Assembly (NCBI GenBank): GCA_036378675.1
Contig: DASUWA010000023.1
Location: 1 to 64,000 of the forward strand
Length of the DNA stretch: 64,000 nt
Direction: 5' to 3'
DNA from: Acidimicrobiales bacterium
GTDB lineage: Bacteria; Actinomycetota; Acidimicrobiia; Acidimicrobiales; Palsa-688
The notes under the pieces are model-generated. The model had not been told where the DNA came from, did not search any database, and was given only the letters and a program-made list of their open reading frames with translations. The position numbers and the translations under genes were made by a program. Below, piece by piece: positions 1-8,512 of the stretch (position 1 is the stretch's first letter; each line of letters starts with the position of its first letter).

Positions 1-42
1 CTGACCCCTGACTTTCGAGGAGTGATAGATTGACTGTTCCGC

Positions 43-116
<74 letters not shown>

Positions 117-120
117 CTAC

Positions 121-223
121 GGGATGATCTCGTTAGGGAGCGTTCCGACATCTCGAAACCCCGTCGGGACATGTGCCCGGCGGGGTTTTTCAATGCAGAG
201 CGCGCTTCACGCCCTTTTGTTGC
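121..223. repeat. 103-bp imperfect direct repeat, left copy
   Basis: This stretch directly after the tRNA matches 30360-30462 at about 87 of 103 positions without gaps, by eye. The first 74 bp match at 65 positions. Both copies contain the same terminator hairpin and end in a shared TTTTGTTGC. It may be a remnant of integration beside the tRNA gene or a dispersed terminator-bearing repeat. Confidence 0.7.
156..190 (+). terminator. Rho-independent terminator after tRNA-Met
   Basis: AACCCCGTCGGG pairs with CCCGGCGGGGTT (one T:G pair) around a short loop, followed by a run of five T. It ends tRNA transcription. Confidence 0.85.
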
Positions 224-328
224 TTGAGATGTCCGCCCGATCCATGTCTGCCACTGGTGAGGGCTCGTCGCCGGACGCGATGAAGCCGGCCGCCGAAGGC
301 AGCCGGTCTCGACCTTGGGATCGGTTGG

Positions 329-1465
329 TCAGGTGGGTGGGCTTTCGCTGGCGATGATCTCGCCGGTGGTCGGGTCGATCACGTCTTTCCAGGTTCCTCG
401 CCGGCGTTTGGGCTGCTTGGGTTTGGCTTGCTCGGCCGCTCGCCTCTTGGCGCGGTAGGAGCGGATGCGGTCGAGGTTGAACCCAGCGATGGTGAAGCCG
501 AACAGGACGGTCATTTTGGTTTGGCCCATAACGCGTATGAACCCGCGGGCGAGGTCCGCGAAGGTTCCTTTGAGGGCGGCGTTGACCGATTCGACGACTT
601 GGCGTCGTCCCATGGAGAGCCGCCACGCGGTTGTGCCGAAGGGGATCCGTTGCCACCAGGGAAGGTCTGCGGGCATGGCGGTGAGGATCCCGTCGCAGCA
701 GGCGCTACATCCTTGGTCGACCGGGACGAGCGGGATGGTCTTGGACTTGCGCATGGTGATTGGGAACTGTCGGGCTCGGAGGAGGCCGGCGCAGAAGGGA
801 CACCGCCACCGGGTTGCGCCGTCGGTGTCGGGGCCGGCGTGGCGGACCATCCGCCATCGGGCTCGCCGGTTGAAGTCTTGCTCGTGGGCGAGTTTGATTT
901 CTTCGCCTGCCCCGCGTGGTGGCATGGGCAGGTCGCGCAGCTCGTTTGGGAGCAGGTTGGAATAGAGCTGGCCGTCGAGTAGCAGCGCGTCGCCGCTGAA
1001 GGGGCGGGTGCCGCGCTGATGGGTTACCGGTTGGAAGGTTTGGTGGATGCCGGCCTGTGCGAGCTTGTGATGGGTCGTTCCTGGGGTGCAGAGGCTGTAG
1101 CCAGGGTCCCATACGACGTCGTCGAGAGCAGCGCCTGCACGTTTGGCGGCAACCAGGTCGTCGACGATCGCCCTTCCGCGGTGGCTGCCCGCGGGTGTGA
1201 GAGAGAAGCAGGTGATGACACCGGGGACCTCGCCGGAGAGGGTGATCTTGTCGATGTAGTTGGTCCATTTGACGTCGCGTGCTTGGACGGCGAGGTGGAG
1301 TTCGTATCCGACGTAGGGTCCGGCGGAGCGGCTGTTGGTCGCTGATCGGTGACCGGCTCGGGCGTCGGGGTCGACGGTGTACTGCTTGCGTCCGTCGGCA
1401 CCGACACCGAGAACCTTGGCTCGGCGGGCCGGTTTCTTCGGCTTGGGAACAGCGCGGTCGTCCAT
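329..1465 (-). pseudogene. N-terminally truncated DDE transposase
   Basis: The 378-residue frame has transposase features: a GYELHLAVQ core segment, an Asp-rich DDVVWDPGY strand, a CPFC zinc-type pair, and a C-terminal segment with VESVNAALKG that would carry the last catalytic Glu. It resembles IS1182/IS4-like DDE enzymes. The frame runs without a stop into the left inverted repeat of the IS3 element at 1481, so the natural N-terminus and start were lost when that element inserted or recombined there. A shorter decayed relative lies near 45.4 kb. The family assignment is from memory and moderate; the truncation is clear. Confidence 0.7.
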
Positions 1466-1480
1466 TAGCTGGGTTTGGGC

Positions 1481-1507
1481 TGAACCGCCCTGGGTCCACC
1501 GGAGGCT
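1481..1507 (+). repeat. left terminal inverted repeat of the IS3 element
   Basis: It matches the reverse complement of 2795-2821. The first 13 bases are identical and the inner part is partly matched. Confidence 0.8.
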
Positions 1508-1531
1508 CTGTTCTCACAAGGAGACTGAGCT

Positions 1532-1858
1532 ATGCCCGCAGCCAGGAAGTACGAGCAGGAGACCCGTGACCGGGCGGTCCGGATGTATGAGGACCGACGC
1601 CGCGACTATCCGGAGGAGTCGCTGTTGCAGGCCCGCCGGCGTGTCGGTGAGCTGTTGGACATCCCTCAGGACACGTTGAGGGGCTGGATCGAGCGTAAGG
1701 AGATCGACGCCGGCGAGCGTCCGGGAGTGCCGTCGGCGACGGAGGCTCGGGTCAAGCAGCTCGAGCGGGAGAACGCCGAGCTGCGCCGGGCGAACGAGAT
1801 ATTGAAGACCGCGTCAGCGTTTTTCGCCCAGGCGGAGCTCGACCGCAAACTGCACTGA
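1532..1858 (+). CDS. IS3-family transposase OrfA
   Basis: A 108-residue DNA-binding subunit that recognises the element ends. Residues about 8-52 form a helix-turn-helix, and residues about 70-95 form a Leu/Glu-rich coiled coil (RVKQLERENAELRRANEIL), the usual OrfA oligomerisation zipper. An AAGGAG ribosome-binding site precedes the ATG. OrfB lies in the -1 frame. A TTTTTC run at 1820-1825, inside the Ala-Phe-Phe-Ala segment, is a likely slippage point for making the OrfAB fusion transposase. Confidence 0.9.
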   Translation: MPAARKYEQETRDRAVRMYEDRRRDYPEESLLQARRRVGELLDIPQDTLRGWIERKEIDAGERPGVPSATEARVKQLERENAELRRANEILKTASAFFAQAELDRKLH

Positions 1859-1914
1859 TTGTCGCCTACATCGACAAGTTTCGGGATCGCTTCGGAGTCG
1901 AGCCGATCTGCCGG

Positions 1915-2790
1915 GTGCTCTCCGAGCACGACGTGCCGATCGCTCCGAGCACCTATCACGCCCGCAAGGCCTGCCCGGTCACCGAGGCCGATCTCGCAGA
2001 CGCCTATATGGCCAACGCAGCGCTGGACGTCTGGCGGGCGAACCGCAGCCTGTATGGGGCCGACAAACTGGCGACCGCGATGCGCAACGCCGGCTATGAC
2101 GTCGGACGCGACCAGGTCGCCCGGCTGATGGCCATCGTCGGGATCTGCGGCAACATTCGGGGGAAACACCGCACCTGGACGACCCGCTCCGACCCCGCCG
2201 GGGCTCGTCATCCCGACCTGATCAACCTGGCATGGTCGACCCCGACCCGGCCCGACCAGTGGTGGGTGGCCGACTTCACCTACGTGTGGACCCTCGCCGG
2301 GTTCGCCTACGTGAGCTTCGTCACCGACGTGTACTCCAGAAGGATCCTCGGCTGGAGAGTCTCGACGTCCAAGACCACCCCGCTGGTCATGGCCGCCTTG
2401 GAGCAGGCTCTGTTCACCCGACGCCGGACCGATGTGCGTTTCACCTCGACAGGACTGGTGTTCCATTCCGACGCGGGATCGCAATACACGTCTCTGGCCT
2501 TCACCGAGGCCCTCATCGACGCCGGCATCGCCGGGTCGATCGGCACCGTCGGCGACGCGCTCGATAATGCGCTCATGGAATCCACCATCGGGCTCTACAA
2601 GTCCGAGCTGGTCGAACACGACCGACGCCGCTCCTGGAGCGGCCAGGCCGAACTGGAACGAGAGACCGCCAGCTGGGTCCACTGGTATAACTCGACCCGT
2701 ATCCACCACTCGATCGGCAAGATGTCCCCCGTCGAATACGAGCAGCAGTACCGTCACACCAACCTCACCAACCCCGGCGAGGTTGCCTAA
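1915..2790 (+). CDS. IS3-family transposase OrfB (rve integrase core)
   Basis: Catalytic subunit with an N-terminal HTH_21-like segment and an rve core. The DDE triad fits D in WVADFTYV, D in FHSDAGSQY and E in NALMESTIGLYK, and the family-typical C-terminal Y-N-x-x-R-x-H-x-x-I segment is present. The frame is open well upstream of the GTG at 1915, back to the OrfA slippery run near 1822, and residues upstream (VEPICRVL) belong to the family core. The active protein is therefore probably an OrfAB frameshift fusion rather than a product started at 1915. It appears intact. Confidence 0.9.
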   Translation: MLSEHDVPIAPSTYHARKACPVTEADLADAYMANAALDVWRANRSLYGADKLATAMRNAGYDVGRDQVARLMAIVGICGNIRGKHRTWTTRSDPAGARHPDLINLAWSTPTRPDQWWVADFTYVWTLAGFAYVSFVTDVYSRRILGWRVSTSKTTPLVMAALEQALFTRRRTDVRFTSTGLVFHSDAGSQYTSLAFTEALIDAGIAGSIGTVGDALDNALMESTIGLYKSELVEHDRRRSWSGQAELERETASWVHWYNSTRIHHSIGKMSPVEYEQQYRHTNLTNPGEVA

Positions 2791-2794
2791 ACCC

Positions 2795-2821
2795 AGCCTC
2801 CATCAGATCCAGGGCGGTTCA
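2795..2821 (-). repeat. right terminal inverted repeat of the IS3 element
   Basis: Partner of 1481-1507. It begins 5 bp after the OrfB stop codon. Confidence 0.8.
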
Positions 2822-3185
2822 CTTCGGGCGTCGGCTCCCGCCCCTCCGCCGGCTTTGCCGGCTACGGGTTGGGCTCGAGGCAATTGGGCAGGACGTCGCG
2901 CGGGTCACGAAGTTAACGAGCTGCGCTGCCAGCTTGCCCTGCTTGGTGAAGAGATCGGACTCCCGGCAACACTGGCCGGTGGGGTCGGGACGTTATGCGC
3001 GGACGTTCGGCGTCGTGGGCAACTCATAGCGGCAGCGCCCGAGCCGTCGATCTGCTCGCTTCTAGCTAAGTGAGCGGTGCTTATCTCGTGGACGCAGATG
3101 AGGAAATCGGTCGCTCATCCCGACGTCGGCCTGTGGGAGACTCTGCCGCACCGCACGTGCTTGAAACGTCGCCGCAGGAGGACCC
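2822..3185. other. gene-poor stretch right of the IS3 element
   Basis: No convincing gene. A GCCGGC-TTT-GCCGGC hairpin lies near 2850. One frame is open to 3073 but has no recognisable motif and no start of its own outside the IS. This may be debris of the element that IS3 disrupted. The ribosome-binding site of the next gene is at the right end. Confidence 0.5.
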
Positions 3186-3614
3186 TTGAGCGTAGACAAC
3201 CCCGCTGGGTTGAGTGTGCGGCGGGAGCGCGTCCGTCGATTTGCCGTTTGGAGCTATGGCGTCGTGGCCTTGGGTTATCTGCTGTTGTTCTTCGCGTTTC
3301 TCGACGGCGGTATCGGAGGTTTCGGACCCAACTTCGAGGGGTTCGCCGACGCAGTAGCAAACGGCGTCCTGTGCGGGGCCGTCTGGCTACTCGCAACGCA
3401 CCTACCGCTACCCTTATCCAAGGGCCTTCGATCTTCTCTCGTACTGGTTGCCACGGCGGAGGTGCTGATGGGAGTCGGGAACTTTGCTCTGGCGAGCATC
3501 GAGGCGACAAGCTTCGCTGGGCTCTCCCTGATCGTCATCGGGATCGGAAATCTCCTCTTCGCTGGGGCGATCCTGTACGGGGTGGGTTCCACTACAGACG
3601 ATCAGGCGGTGTAG
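3186..3614 (+). CDS. small four-helix membrane protein, unknown function
   Basis: A 142-residue protein with a short basic N-terminus and about four hydrophobic spans: residues 24-42 (VVALGYLLLFFAF), 57-70, 83-105 and 113-132. The start is TTG with a strong AGGAGGA ribosome-binding site 5 bp upstream, which supports it over internal ATG codons. I do not recognise the family. It is a single gene between an IS and other unknown genes, so the context gives no function. Confidence 0.7.
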   Translation: MSVDNPAGLSVRRERVRRFAVWSYGVVALGYLLLFFAFLDGGIGGFGPNFEGFADAVANGVLCGAVWLLATHLPLPLSKGLRSSLVLVATAEVLMGVGNFALASIEATSFAGLSLIVIGIGNLLFAGAILYGVGSTTDDQAV

Positions 3615-3785
3615 ATAGCCGGGAGTGGACATCAAACCAGCAGAACACCGGCTCATTCTTGAGTCGCTTTCTGAGTTTGAAGGGGAAGTAATCGGTCGGG
3701 GCGTTGATCGCAGCCATGTCAGTGACGGCGAGTGATGTAGCGCCTTGCTCCGGCGGCGGGCTCGGAGATCGGACAGGATTGACGT

Positions 3786-4442
3786 GTGGTCCAGCCCAGT
3801 TCGAGGGAAACAGCCCGTCGATTCCGTCAGACCTTCGGTCTCGACGACAGCGATGAGGCGATGGACTACGCCGCCACTTTCGATCAGATCAGTAACGGTC
3901 ACGGAGTTCCGCTGAACCCAGAAGAGTTGGCCGATCTGGACGAAAGGTCTCGCCAACAGGACGAGCAAGGACCTTTCGCCGAGGTAGCTGCCTCGCTAAG
4001 CGAGGTTCTGGGTGGCGTGTGGAAGGATCAGCGCCGGCGGGGGGAGTACGTCATCATGGCCCTTCCCTCACTGTCAGCGACGGAACTGGGGCGACTCATT
4101 GCCGCCCTCCCGTCCGGGGCCAGGTACCGAGTCGAGTCTGCAACAGTGTCAGAGGCGACTATGCGGGCCTGGGTCATCCGCCTTACCCGGTCATTGATGC
4201 TCAAGACCGATCGGAACGACCTCACGGAGCGAATCGAACAGCTCGGGCTAGAGGTCTCGACGATTCAGCCAGACGTTCCAGTGAATCGGCTCGTCGTGTA
4301 TCTCACGAGATCCCCCTCCCAGCCGGACCTGGATGACGCTTGGGACTATGCCGTCGAGGAAGGCGAGGCTCCACCGAGGACCTACACCACTTTCGACGTA
4401 CGACCGAAGGCCCAGCCTCGAACCATCTCGAGTGGCACCTGA
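3786..4442 (+). CDS. hypothetical protein, 218 aa
   Basis: A soluble, acidic protein of unknown family with no signal peptide, membrane span or known motif. Residues about 85-200 alternate helix and strand: a segment LSATELGRLIAALPSGARYR, then a basic WVIRLTRSLML region and a VNRLVVYLTR strand. It starts at GTG with GGACAGGA upstream. Gene-like codon use throughout supports a real gene. No neighbour is co-directional within 150 bp except the upstream membrane protein. Confidence 0.6.
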   Translation: MVQPSSRETARRFRQTFGLDDSDEAMDYAATFDQISNGHGVPLNPEELADLDERSRQQDEQGPFAEVAASLSEVLGGVWKDQRRRGEYVIMALPSLSATELGRLIAALPSGARYRVESATVSEATMRAWVIRLTRSLMLKTDRNDLTERIEQLGLEVSTIQPDVPVNRLVVYLTRSPSQPDLDDAWDYAVEEGEAPPRTYTTFDVRPKAQPRTISSGT

Positions 4443-4515
4443 CCGCTCATAACGATCACGCAAATGGTTACGTTCACGCGTCAAGCCCCGCGACCGAGTC
4501 GGCGATCCGCGCCGC

Positions 4516-4977
4516 TCAGTCGTAGTAGCCGGGCCGAGCCACAAGGACTGACTCCCAGTAGACCGGCAGGCCATCTGGCCCCTCCGGGCCGCCATCACGC
4601 CAGAAGGAAATGAGAAGGTCCGGTGCCGTATATGCCCGCCCGCCCTCTTCGGCGTGGAGGCGCACCCCAGCTCGAGTCAGGAGTTCAACCACGGTGTCAG
4701 CAGGCTCAGCGAACAGGTTGACCCCTCCAAATGTCACCTGGTCCGTTGTGGGGTCGGTGGGACGGGCGAACTCGATCGCATCCGCCATACCTGCGGAGTC
4801 GGAATACACGAAGATTGTGACTCCATCACCTCTGGCAACCCAACCGGGCGGGGCTTCCGGGGTTCGCTGGAACTCCTCGATGTCCCCGTAACGCCAGAGG
4901 ACCTCGGCAACCGCCGACAGGGTGACGCCCAGCCGTATGTCCAACACACCATTCGGTGGCTCAAGCACGAACTGCAC
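4516..4977 (-). CDS. hypothetical protein, possible immunity-like family
   Basis: A 153-residue soluble protein. The start (FVLEPPNGVLDIRLGVT) and the end (PVYWESVLVARPGYYD) recall a family of actinobacterial proteins of unknown role, found near toxin or secretion genes in other genomes (recollection, not searched). A middle TFGGVNLF segment and a TAPDLLISFWR segment fit the same pattern. It starts at GTG with a weak ribosome-binding site; an ATG 16 bp upstream is out of frame. It converges with the gene ending at 4442. Confidence 0.65.
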   Translation of the reverse strand: MQFVLEPPNGVLDIRLGVTLSAVAEVLWRYGDIEEFQRTPEAPPGWVARGDGVTIFVYSDSAGMADAIEFARPTDPTTDQVTFGGVNLFAEPADTVVELLTRAGVRLHAEEGGRAYTAPDLLISFWRDGGPEGPDGLPVYWESVLVARPGYYD

Positions 4978-5202
4978 GAGTTCATGTCTATCTCAGAGCG
5001 TGCAGATCGTTCCGTCCCGAGCGCCCTTGGACCAGGTCCGAGCATCGCCCGATGAGCGCGGAGTCGGCGCTCGGCTCGCCGGGCCCGGCACAGCGGACGC
5101 TGCGCGGTGGGGTGCAGAATGTTCGCCTCACAGCCGCTGCACCGGGATGCCCTCTACTCGCGGCAGGAGAGTCGTTATCTGCATGACCAGGTTGGAGCGA
5201 TA

Positions 5203-6107
5203 TCAAAACCATGCCATTCGTATACGTGTGCTCTTGTACGGCTGAGTCCCAGAAGACGAGTAAAGGACTGTCCAGCTCTCTTTCGTTCGATCTATGGCCC
5301 CAATGATCTGACCCTTGCTCACAAAGCCTGTGGAACCGGACGCGCCGCACACGTATGTGATTCCGAGATCCGCTTGAAAGTCGTGCGTACCGGTGTTGTA
5401 GTAGCAGACAGTACCGCTCGATAGAAGAACGGCCAGGGGTCACGGCTCGAAATGGGATCGGGCGCGTTGATATCCTCGCTTCTCGGCTTGGTCGGCGGCG
5501 TAGTTTGGACTTCCCAAACCGCTCGTTTCCGAGGGTCGGCGGGACAGATCACATTGGTAGGACCTGGTGGCTCGTCCGCGACGAAACACGGATCGTATAT
5601 GTAGTTTCCGGCGAAGCACCTGAAAGCGTCGAAGCGCATCGACGACAAAGAGGGATCACACGTCCCTGCTGAAACGCTGAGCACACGAACCGGAGATGTG
5701 GCTGCAACATCGATCGAGACGACAGTTGGTGGTGCCGGGGTTGTATTCTCCATCAACACATATGTGAACCAGGCGATGGCCCCAGTTCCTCCCGCGATCG
5801 CCAGGCCCAACAATCCGAAAACGACCTGGAGTCGAGTCGCCGTGTCTTTCTTTGAGATTGCGCGGCTCTTGGTCGATGATGCCCGAGGATCCGGTTTGCC
5901 GGCTCCTCGTACGATCTTGTCGGCCAGGCGCACCTTGAACCGTACCGCCCCCAGACAACCGATCGTGCAGAGATCGCGGCACCGCTCCCATGCCATCAAG
6001 AACCGAAAGCAACCCACCTGCCAAGGCGAAGGAGCCCTCGCTCGTAGGAGAATTGTTCGCATCTCATAGCGGGATCGTGTCGGCTGCGGCGAATCTGGTG
6101 GACACAA
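5203..6107 (-). pseudogene. frameshifted membrane-anchored extracytoplasmic protein
   Basis: The first frame gives a cytoplasmic basic stretch, one membrane span (LQVVFGLLGLAIAGGTGAIAWF) and an outer domain with paired cysteines (CDPSLSSMRF, FRCFAG, YDPCFVAD, NVICPADP). It loses sense after SSRDPW. The -1 frame then continues naturally as LAVLLSSGTVCYYNTGTHDF and ends in TRIRMAWF at 5203. One missing C in the C run at 5436-5439 (G on the + strand) explains the shift. I recall secreted actinobacterial proteins with this PW...NG...C...IDR...W pattern. Either a young pseudogene or a sequencing error. The N-terminal start is uncertain. Confidence 0.7.
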
Positions 6108-6520
6108 AGCATTAGGTCAGAAGAACTGTGACCCAAAGAGTCCGCAACCTGAACCGGCAAGGCTCTCATAGCCTTCTCCGGCGACCAGTCCGGAACATCT
6201 GTCGGGTAACCACCGATATTCGAACTAGGTCATCGGGTTCACCACACTGGGGTTGTTGGCATTTCGCAGGACATGCCGTCTGGATAACGGCTCAGCAGCC
6301 AACGGACCCTCATCGGGCTGCGGTGCCGCCGATGTGTCAGTAGTCAATTACGGATTGACAGATCCCGCGATCCAAGAGGACCGAGTGCCCAGGCTAAGAA
6401 TCCAGCCGCGTGGACCCCGATATGAGCCAGCTGGTAGATGCCGACGCCTCCGACAGTAGAAGTTATTGCCGAGATCGGTAACTTACTGCTAGGTTTACGG
6501 TCAGCCAGTAAGGAGCAGGA
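6108..6520. other. 413-bp stretch with no recognisable gene
   Basis: Only short frames without motifs occur here. The right end holds the ribosome-binding site (AAGGAGCAGG) and presumably the promoter of the gene at 6521. Confidence 0.5.
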
Positions 6521-7273
6521 ATGGCTTCGCCCGCGTACAGGTTCACGACATTCGACCTCAATAGCTGTGTTGAGCTGGCGCGGATTGTCCAAGATAACGG
6601 TGGGCGGCTCTCCTCTGCAGAACTCGCGAGACTCGCCGGCTACCGGAGCGACAACAACGGCTCGTTCAACACTCGTCTGGCAAACGCGCGATTGTTCGGT
6701 TTGCTCGACGGCCCGTCTTCGGCCCTGGAACCGAGCCCCCGGCTCCTCGACATCATCCATCCGGATTTCCCGGCGACTGAGAGTCGTGCCCGTATTGCTG
6801 CCTTCGAAGCCGTACCCCTCTTCCACGCCGTCCTCGAGCAGTACCACGGTAGGCCGCTCCCTGACGAAGGGGGACTACGGAACGCTCTGACAACCCGCTG
6901 GCAGATCACACCTGAGAAGGCCCCAGCCGTTCTCGCGCGGCTCATGGATTCGGCCGAACAGGCAGGGCTCTTTCAAGTTGCGGGCAACCGTACGACGATG
7001 ATCCGACCGACTATCCACGAGCCGTCGCAGGGCCGGCCAGCCGCAAGAGACGACATCCGGCCGGCCGTCCCGGAGCCGATTGGGGTGCCGGGACAAGTAG
7101 GAACGCAAAGCGGCGCTCGAGGAAACAAGGTCATCGATGGAGCACTCGACCTGCTGCCCTCAGACCAGACCTGGGACGAGGACAGTCTGAAGCTGTGGCT
7201 GCATTTCTTCGAGGATGCGCTGAGGCTGTACTACAAGCTGCCGAGGGGATCCTCAACCCCTGCCACGGATTGA
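6521..7273 (+). CDS. winged-helix-like hypothetical protein, partner of toxin gene
   Basis: A 250-residue soluble protein. Residues 10-65 (ARIVQDNGGRLSSAELARLA) look like a winged-helix DNA-binding fold, and residues 85-160 may form a second one. A Pro/Arg-rich linker (about 170-200) is followed by an acidic C-terminus (DQTWDEDSLKLWLHFF). The architecture resembles DUF5343-type proteins, which is a tentative call. The start is ATG with a good AGGAGCAGG site. The HigB-like toxin gene begins 16 bp after its stop, so the two are probably one operon. Confidence 0.7.
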   Translation: MASPAYRFTTFDLNSCVELARIVQDNGGRLSSAELARLAGYRSDNNGSFNTRLANARLFGLLDGPSSALEPSPRLLDIIHPDFPATESRARIAAFEAVPLFHAVLEQYHGRPLPDEGGLRNALTTRWQITPEKAPAVLARLMDSAEQAGLFQVAGNRTTMIRPTIHEPSQGRPAARDDIRPAVPEPIGVPGQVGTQSGARGNKVIDGALDLLPSDQTWDEDSLKLWLHFFEDALRLYYKLPRGSSTPATD

Positions 7274-7289
7274 GGCGAAGGGGACCTCC

Positions 7290-7706
7290 GTGCCTGATCC
7301 GTGGCAGATCCACTTCTTTCGCCGTCATCAAGACGATGACCCTTCGACGACGTCCACTCCAGCAGTGGACTTCCTAGACAAGGTTCCAGACAAGGTCGCC
7401 GCGGAGATCCAGGCCGTCCTCGAGGCCGTGGCAGACGCTCCACCGCCTTCTTTCGCCGGAGGCGGCAAATGGGAAGCCATGCATGACGACATGGCCGGCT
7501 TCTACGAGGTCAGGGTTCAAGGTGCCGGAGCCAATCACCGTCTGTTCTGCCTTCTAGAACGCAACGCGGATGACCTCGGTGGCCCTTCGATCGTCTGCCT
7601 GGGCGGACTATCGAAGCCCGCACGATCGGCAGCCGACCCACGTGAGTATCGGAAGATCAAGCAGTACGCCGCCGAGTTCGCGAAGCGGCGGACGGTCCTT
7701 CGGTAA
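7290..7706 (+). CDS. HigB/Gp49-like (RelE superfamily) toxin
   Basis: A 138-residue protein. Residues 25-60 fit the entry helices of the phage-derived Gp49-like/HigB family (FLDKVPDKVAAEIQAVLEAV). They are followed by the core KWEAMHDDMAGFYEVRV and an NHRLFCLLER strand, then a C-terminal helix with conserved basic residues (EYRKIKQYAAEFAKRR). Family members are ribosome-dependent mRNA interferases. The start is GTG behind GAAGGGGAC. The last 50 bp overlap, tail to tail, the XRE antitoxin gene on the other strand, whereas HigBA pairs are normally co-directional. Confidence 0.8.
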   Translation: MPDPWQIHFFRRHQDDDPSTTSTPAVDFLDKVPDKVAAEIQAVLEAVADAPPPSFAGGGKWEAMHDDMAGFYEVRVQGAGANHRLFCLLERNADDLGGPSIVCLGGLSKPARSAADPREYRKIKQYAAEFAKRRTVLR

Positions 7707-8007
7707 CTGGTGCGTAGTCGGCCACGACCAGTTCTATCGACAGCGCGCTGGCGAGAGCAATGAACGTCGACAGGGTGGGATTCGCCGAGGCGGAGCTCAG
7801 CAGTCGTCGAACAACCTCGGGCCTCATTCCCGCTCGCCGAGCGAGTTCCGCCTTCGACAGACCGAGTTCAAGGCGCCGTTGTTCTAGTGCACGGATCAGG
7901 CCGTCGGTGGCAGCGATTCGGTGACGCGCTTCATCGAGGGCGCGGCTGTACTCAGGGCTGCGCTTCGCTCTGGCATCGAAGTATCTCTGCGCTCCGGTTT
8001 TCGCCAT
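7657..8007 (-). CDS. XRE-family antitoxin-like regulator
   Basis: A 116-residue protein with an XRE helix-turn-helix at residues about 38-90: LELGLSKAELARRAGM, then VVRRLLS and a helix ending SIELVV. An N-terminal helical stretch precedes it. Size and layout fit HigA-type antitoxins that bind the toxin and repress their own promoter. The ATG lies 9 bp from a 16-bp near-palindrome. It is convergent with the toxin gene and overlaps it by 50 bp, so pairing is inferred from family and position. Confidence 0.8.
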   Translation of the reverse strand: MAKTGAQRYFDARAKRSPEYSRALDEARHRIAATDGLIRALEQRRLELGLSKAELARRAGMRPEVVRRLLSSASANPTLSTFIALASALSIELVVADYAPVTEGPSAASRTRRRTA

Positions 8008-8016
8008 GGCTACAGC

Positions 8017-8032
8017 GTAACATATATGTCAC
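8017..8032. promoter_or_regulatory. operator palindrome upstream of antitoxin gene
   Basis: GTAACATATATGTCAC has 14 of 16 palindromic positions around a perfect ACATATATGT core. It ends 9 bp before the antitoxin ATG, where an autorepressor would bind. Confidence 0.55.
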
Positions 8033-8107
8033 GCTCCTGAAGGAAGACTACTTGTGGAGACCAGGGCCGATAAGTGGTGGAGACTGTCGTCCCGAACACA
8101 CGTACGA

Positions 8108-8140
8108 GCAGGTCAGCGAGTTTCGTGATCATCCCACCAA
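8108..8140. repeat. 33-bp imperfect direct repeat, left flank of the catabolic island
   Basis: It matches 30327-30359 at 28 of 33 positions, with identical outer blocks GCAGGTC and GATCATCCCACCAA. The two copies bracket the metabolic genes at 8513-30195. On the minus strand it includes the start of a 40-codon frame (8132 to 8010) ahead of the antitoxin gene; whether that is translated is unknown. Confidence 0.65.
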
Positions 8141-8168
8141 CTAGTACCAACCAAGAAACCGAAGGTCG

Positions 8169-8201
8169 GAGCCGGTGCGAGAGCACCGGCTCTTCTGTTT
8201 T
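8169..8201 (+). terminator. Rho-independent terminator
   Basis: GAGCCGGTGC and GCACCGGCTC form a perfect 10-bp stem with a GAGA tetraloop, followed by TTCTGTTTT. No complete + strand gene ends just upstream, so it may close a lost or non-coding transcript. The next 280 bp to the promoter at 8479 hold no gene; a TTTGACAGCG direct repeat lies at 8211-8230. Confidence 0.8.
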
Positions 8202-8478
8202 CCGAGTCGGTTTGACAGCGTTTTGACAGCGGACTTCTCCCATGTTCTGGCGCGGGTGGCGGTTGAGACACGGGAAGTCCGTGCTGGCGAGGCTTCCGGA
8301 ACGAGGGACCGCGTCTTCGCAGAGGTCGGCCATGTCGTTAATGCAGCCGAACACGTTGCGATCACTTTGCTGACGGTAGGCCTGGCACCTCGGCGTACGG
8401 GTGCCGACCTCTGGCCACCGCACAGCCCCAGGTTTCGTCACCTCTTGCCTGGGTCGGTCACCAGCAGTATCGTTCTGA

Positions 8479-8493
8479 GGATAATAATCATCA
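8479..8493 (+). promoter_or_regulatory. island promoter element A (GGATAATAATCATCA)
   Basis: One of five copies of a TCATnATAATnATT-like element found before the transcription units of this island, here 19 bp before the aldehyde dehydrogenase ATG. The TAATAAT core would serve as a -10 box. Shared control by one regulator is inferred. Confidence 0.5.
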
Positions 8494-8512
8494 TCAATTA
8501 GCCGAGGTCAGC

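Larger units (their letters stand above)
1481..2821 (+). mobile_element. IS3-family insertion sequence, complete
   Basis: The 1341-bp element starts TGAACCGCCC and ends GGGCGGTTCA, with 27-bp imperfect terminal inverted repeats, and encodes OrfA and OrfB. The ends have the TG...CA form usual for IS3. No matching 3-4 bp target duplication is seen (GGGC left, CTTC right), which suggests a later rearrangement. The left end abuts the truncated transposase on the other strand. Confidence 0.85.

Noticed and set aside
705-1517. 270-codon minus-strand frame overlapping the transposase
   Set aside because: Arg/Pro-rich shadow of the transposase frame without motifs.
1820-1825. Canonical A-AAA-AAG type slippery heptamer in the IS3 element
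   Set aside because: The run is TTTTTC and allows only partial re-pairing, so frameshifting here is likely but the exact site is not proven.
2432-3073. Long + strand frame across the IS3 right end
   Set aside because: Most of it is the OrfB gene in another frame, and the part beyond the IS has no motif or start.
8010-8132. 40-codon minus-strand frame before the antitoxin gene
   Set aside because: It covers the operator palindrome and the 33-bp repeat and has no family resemblance; translation is unsupported.
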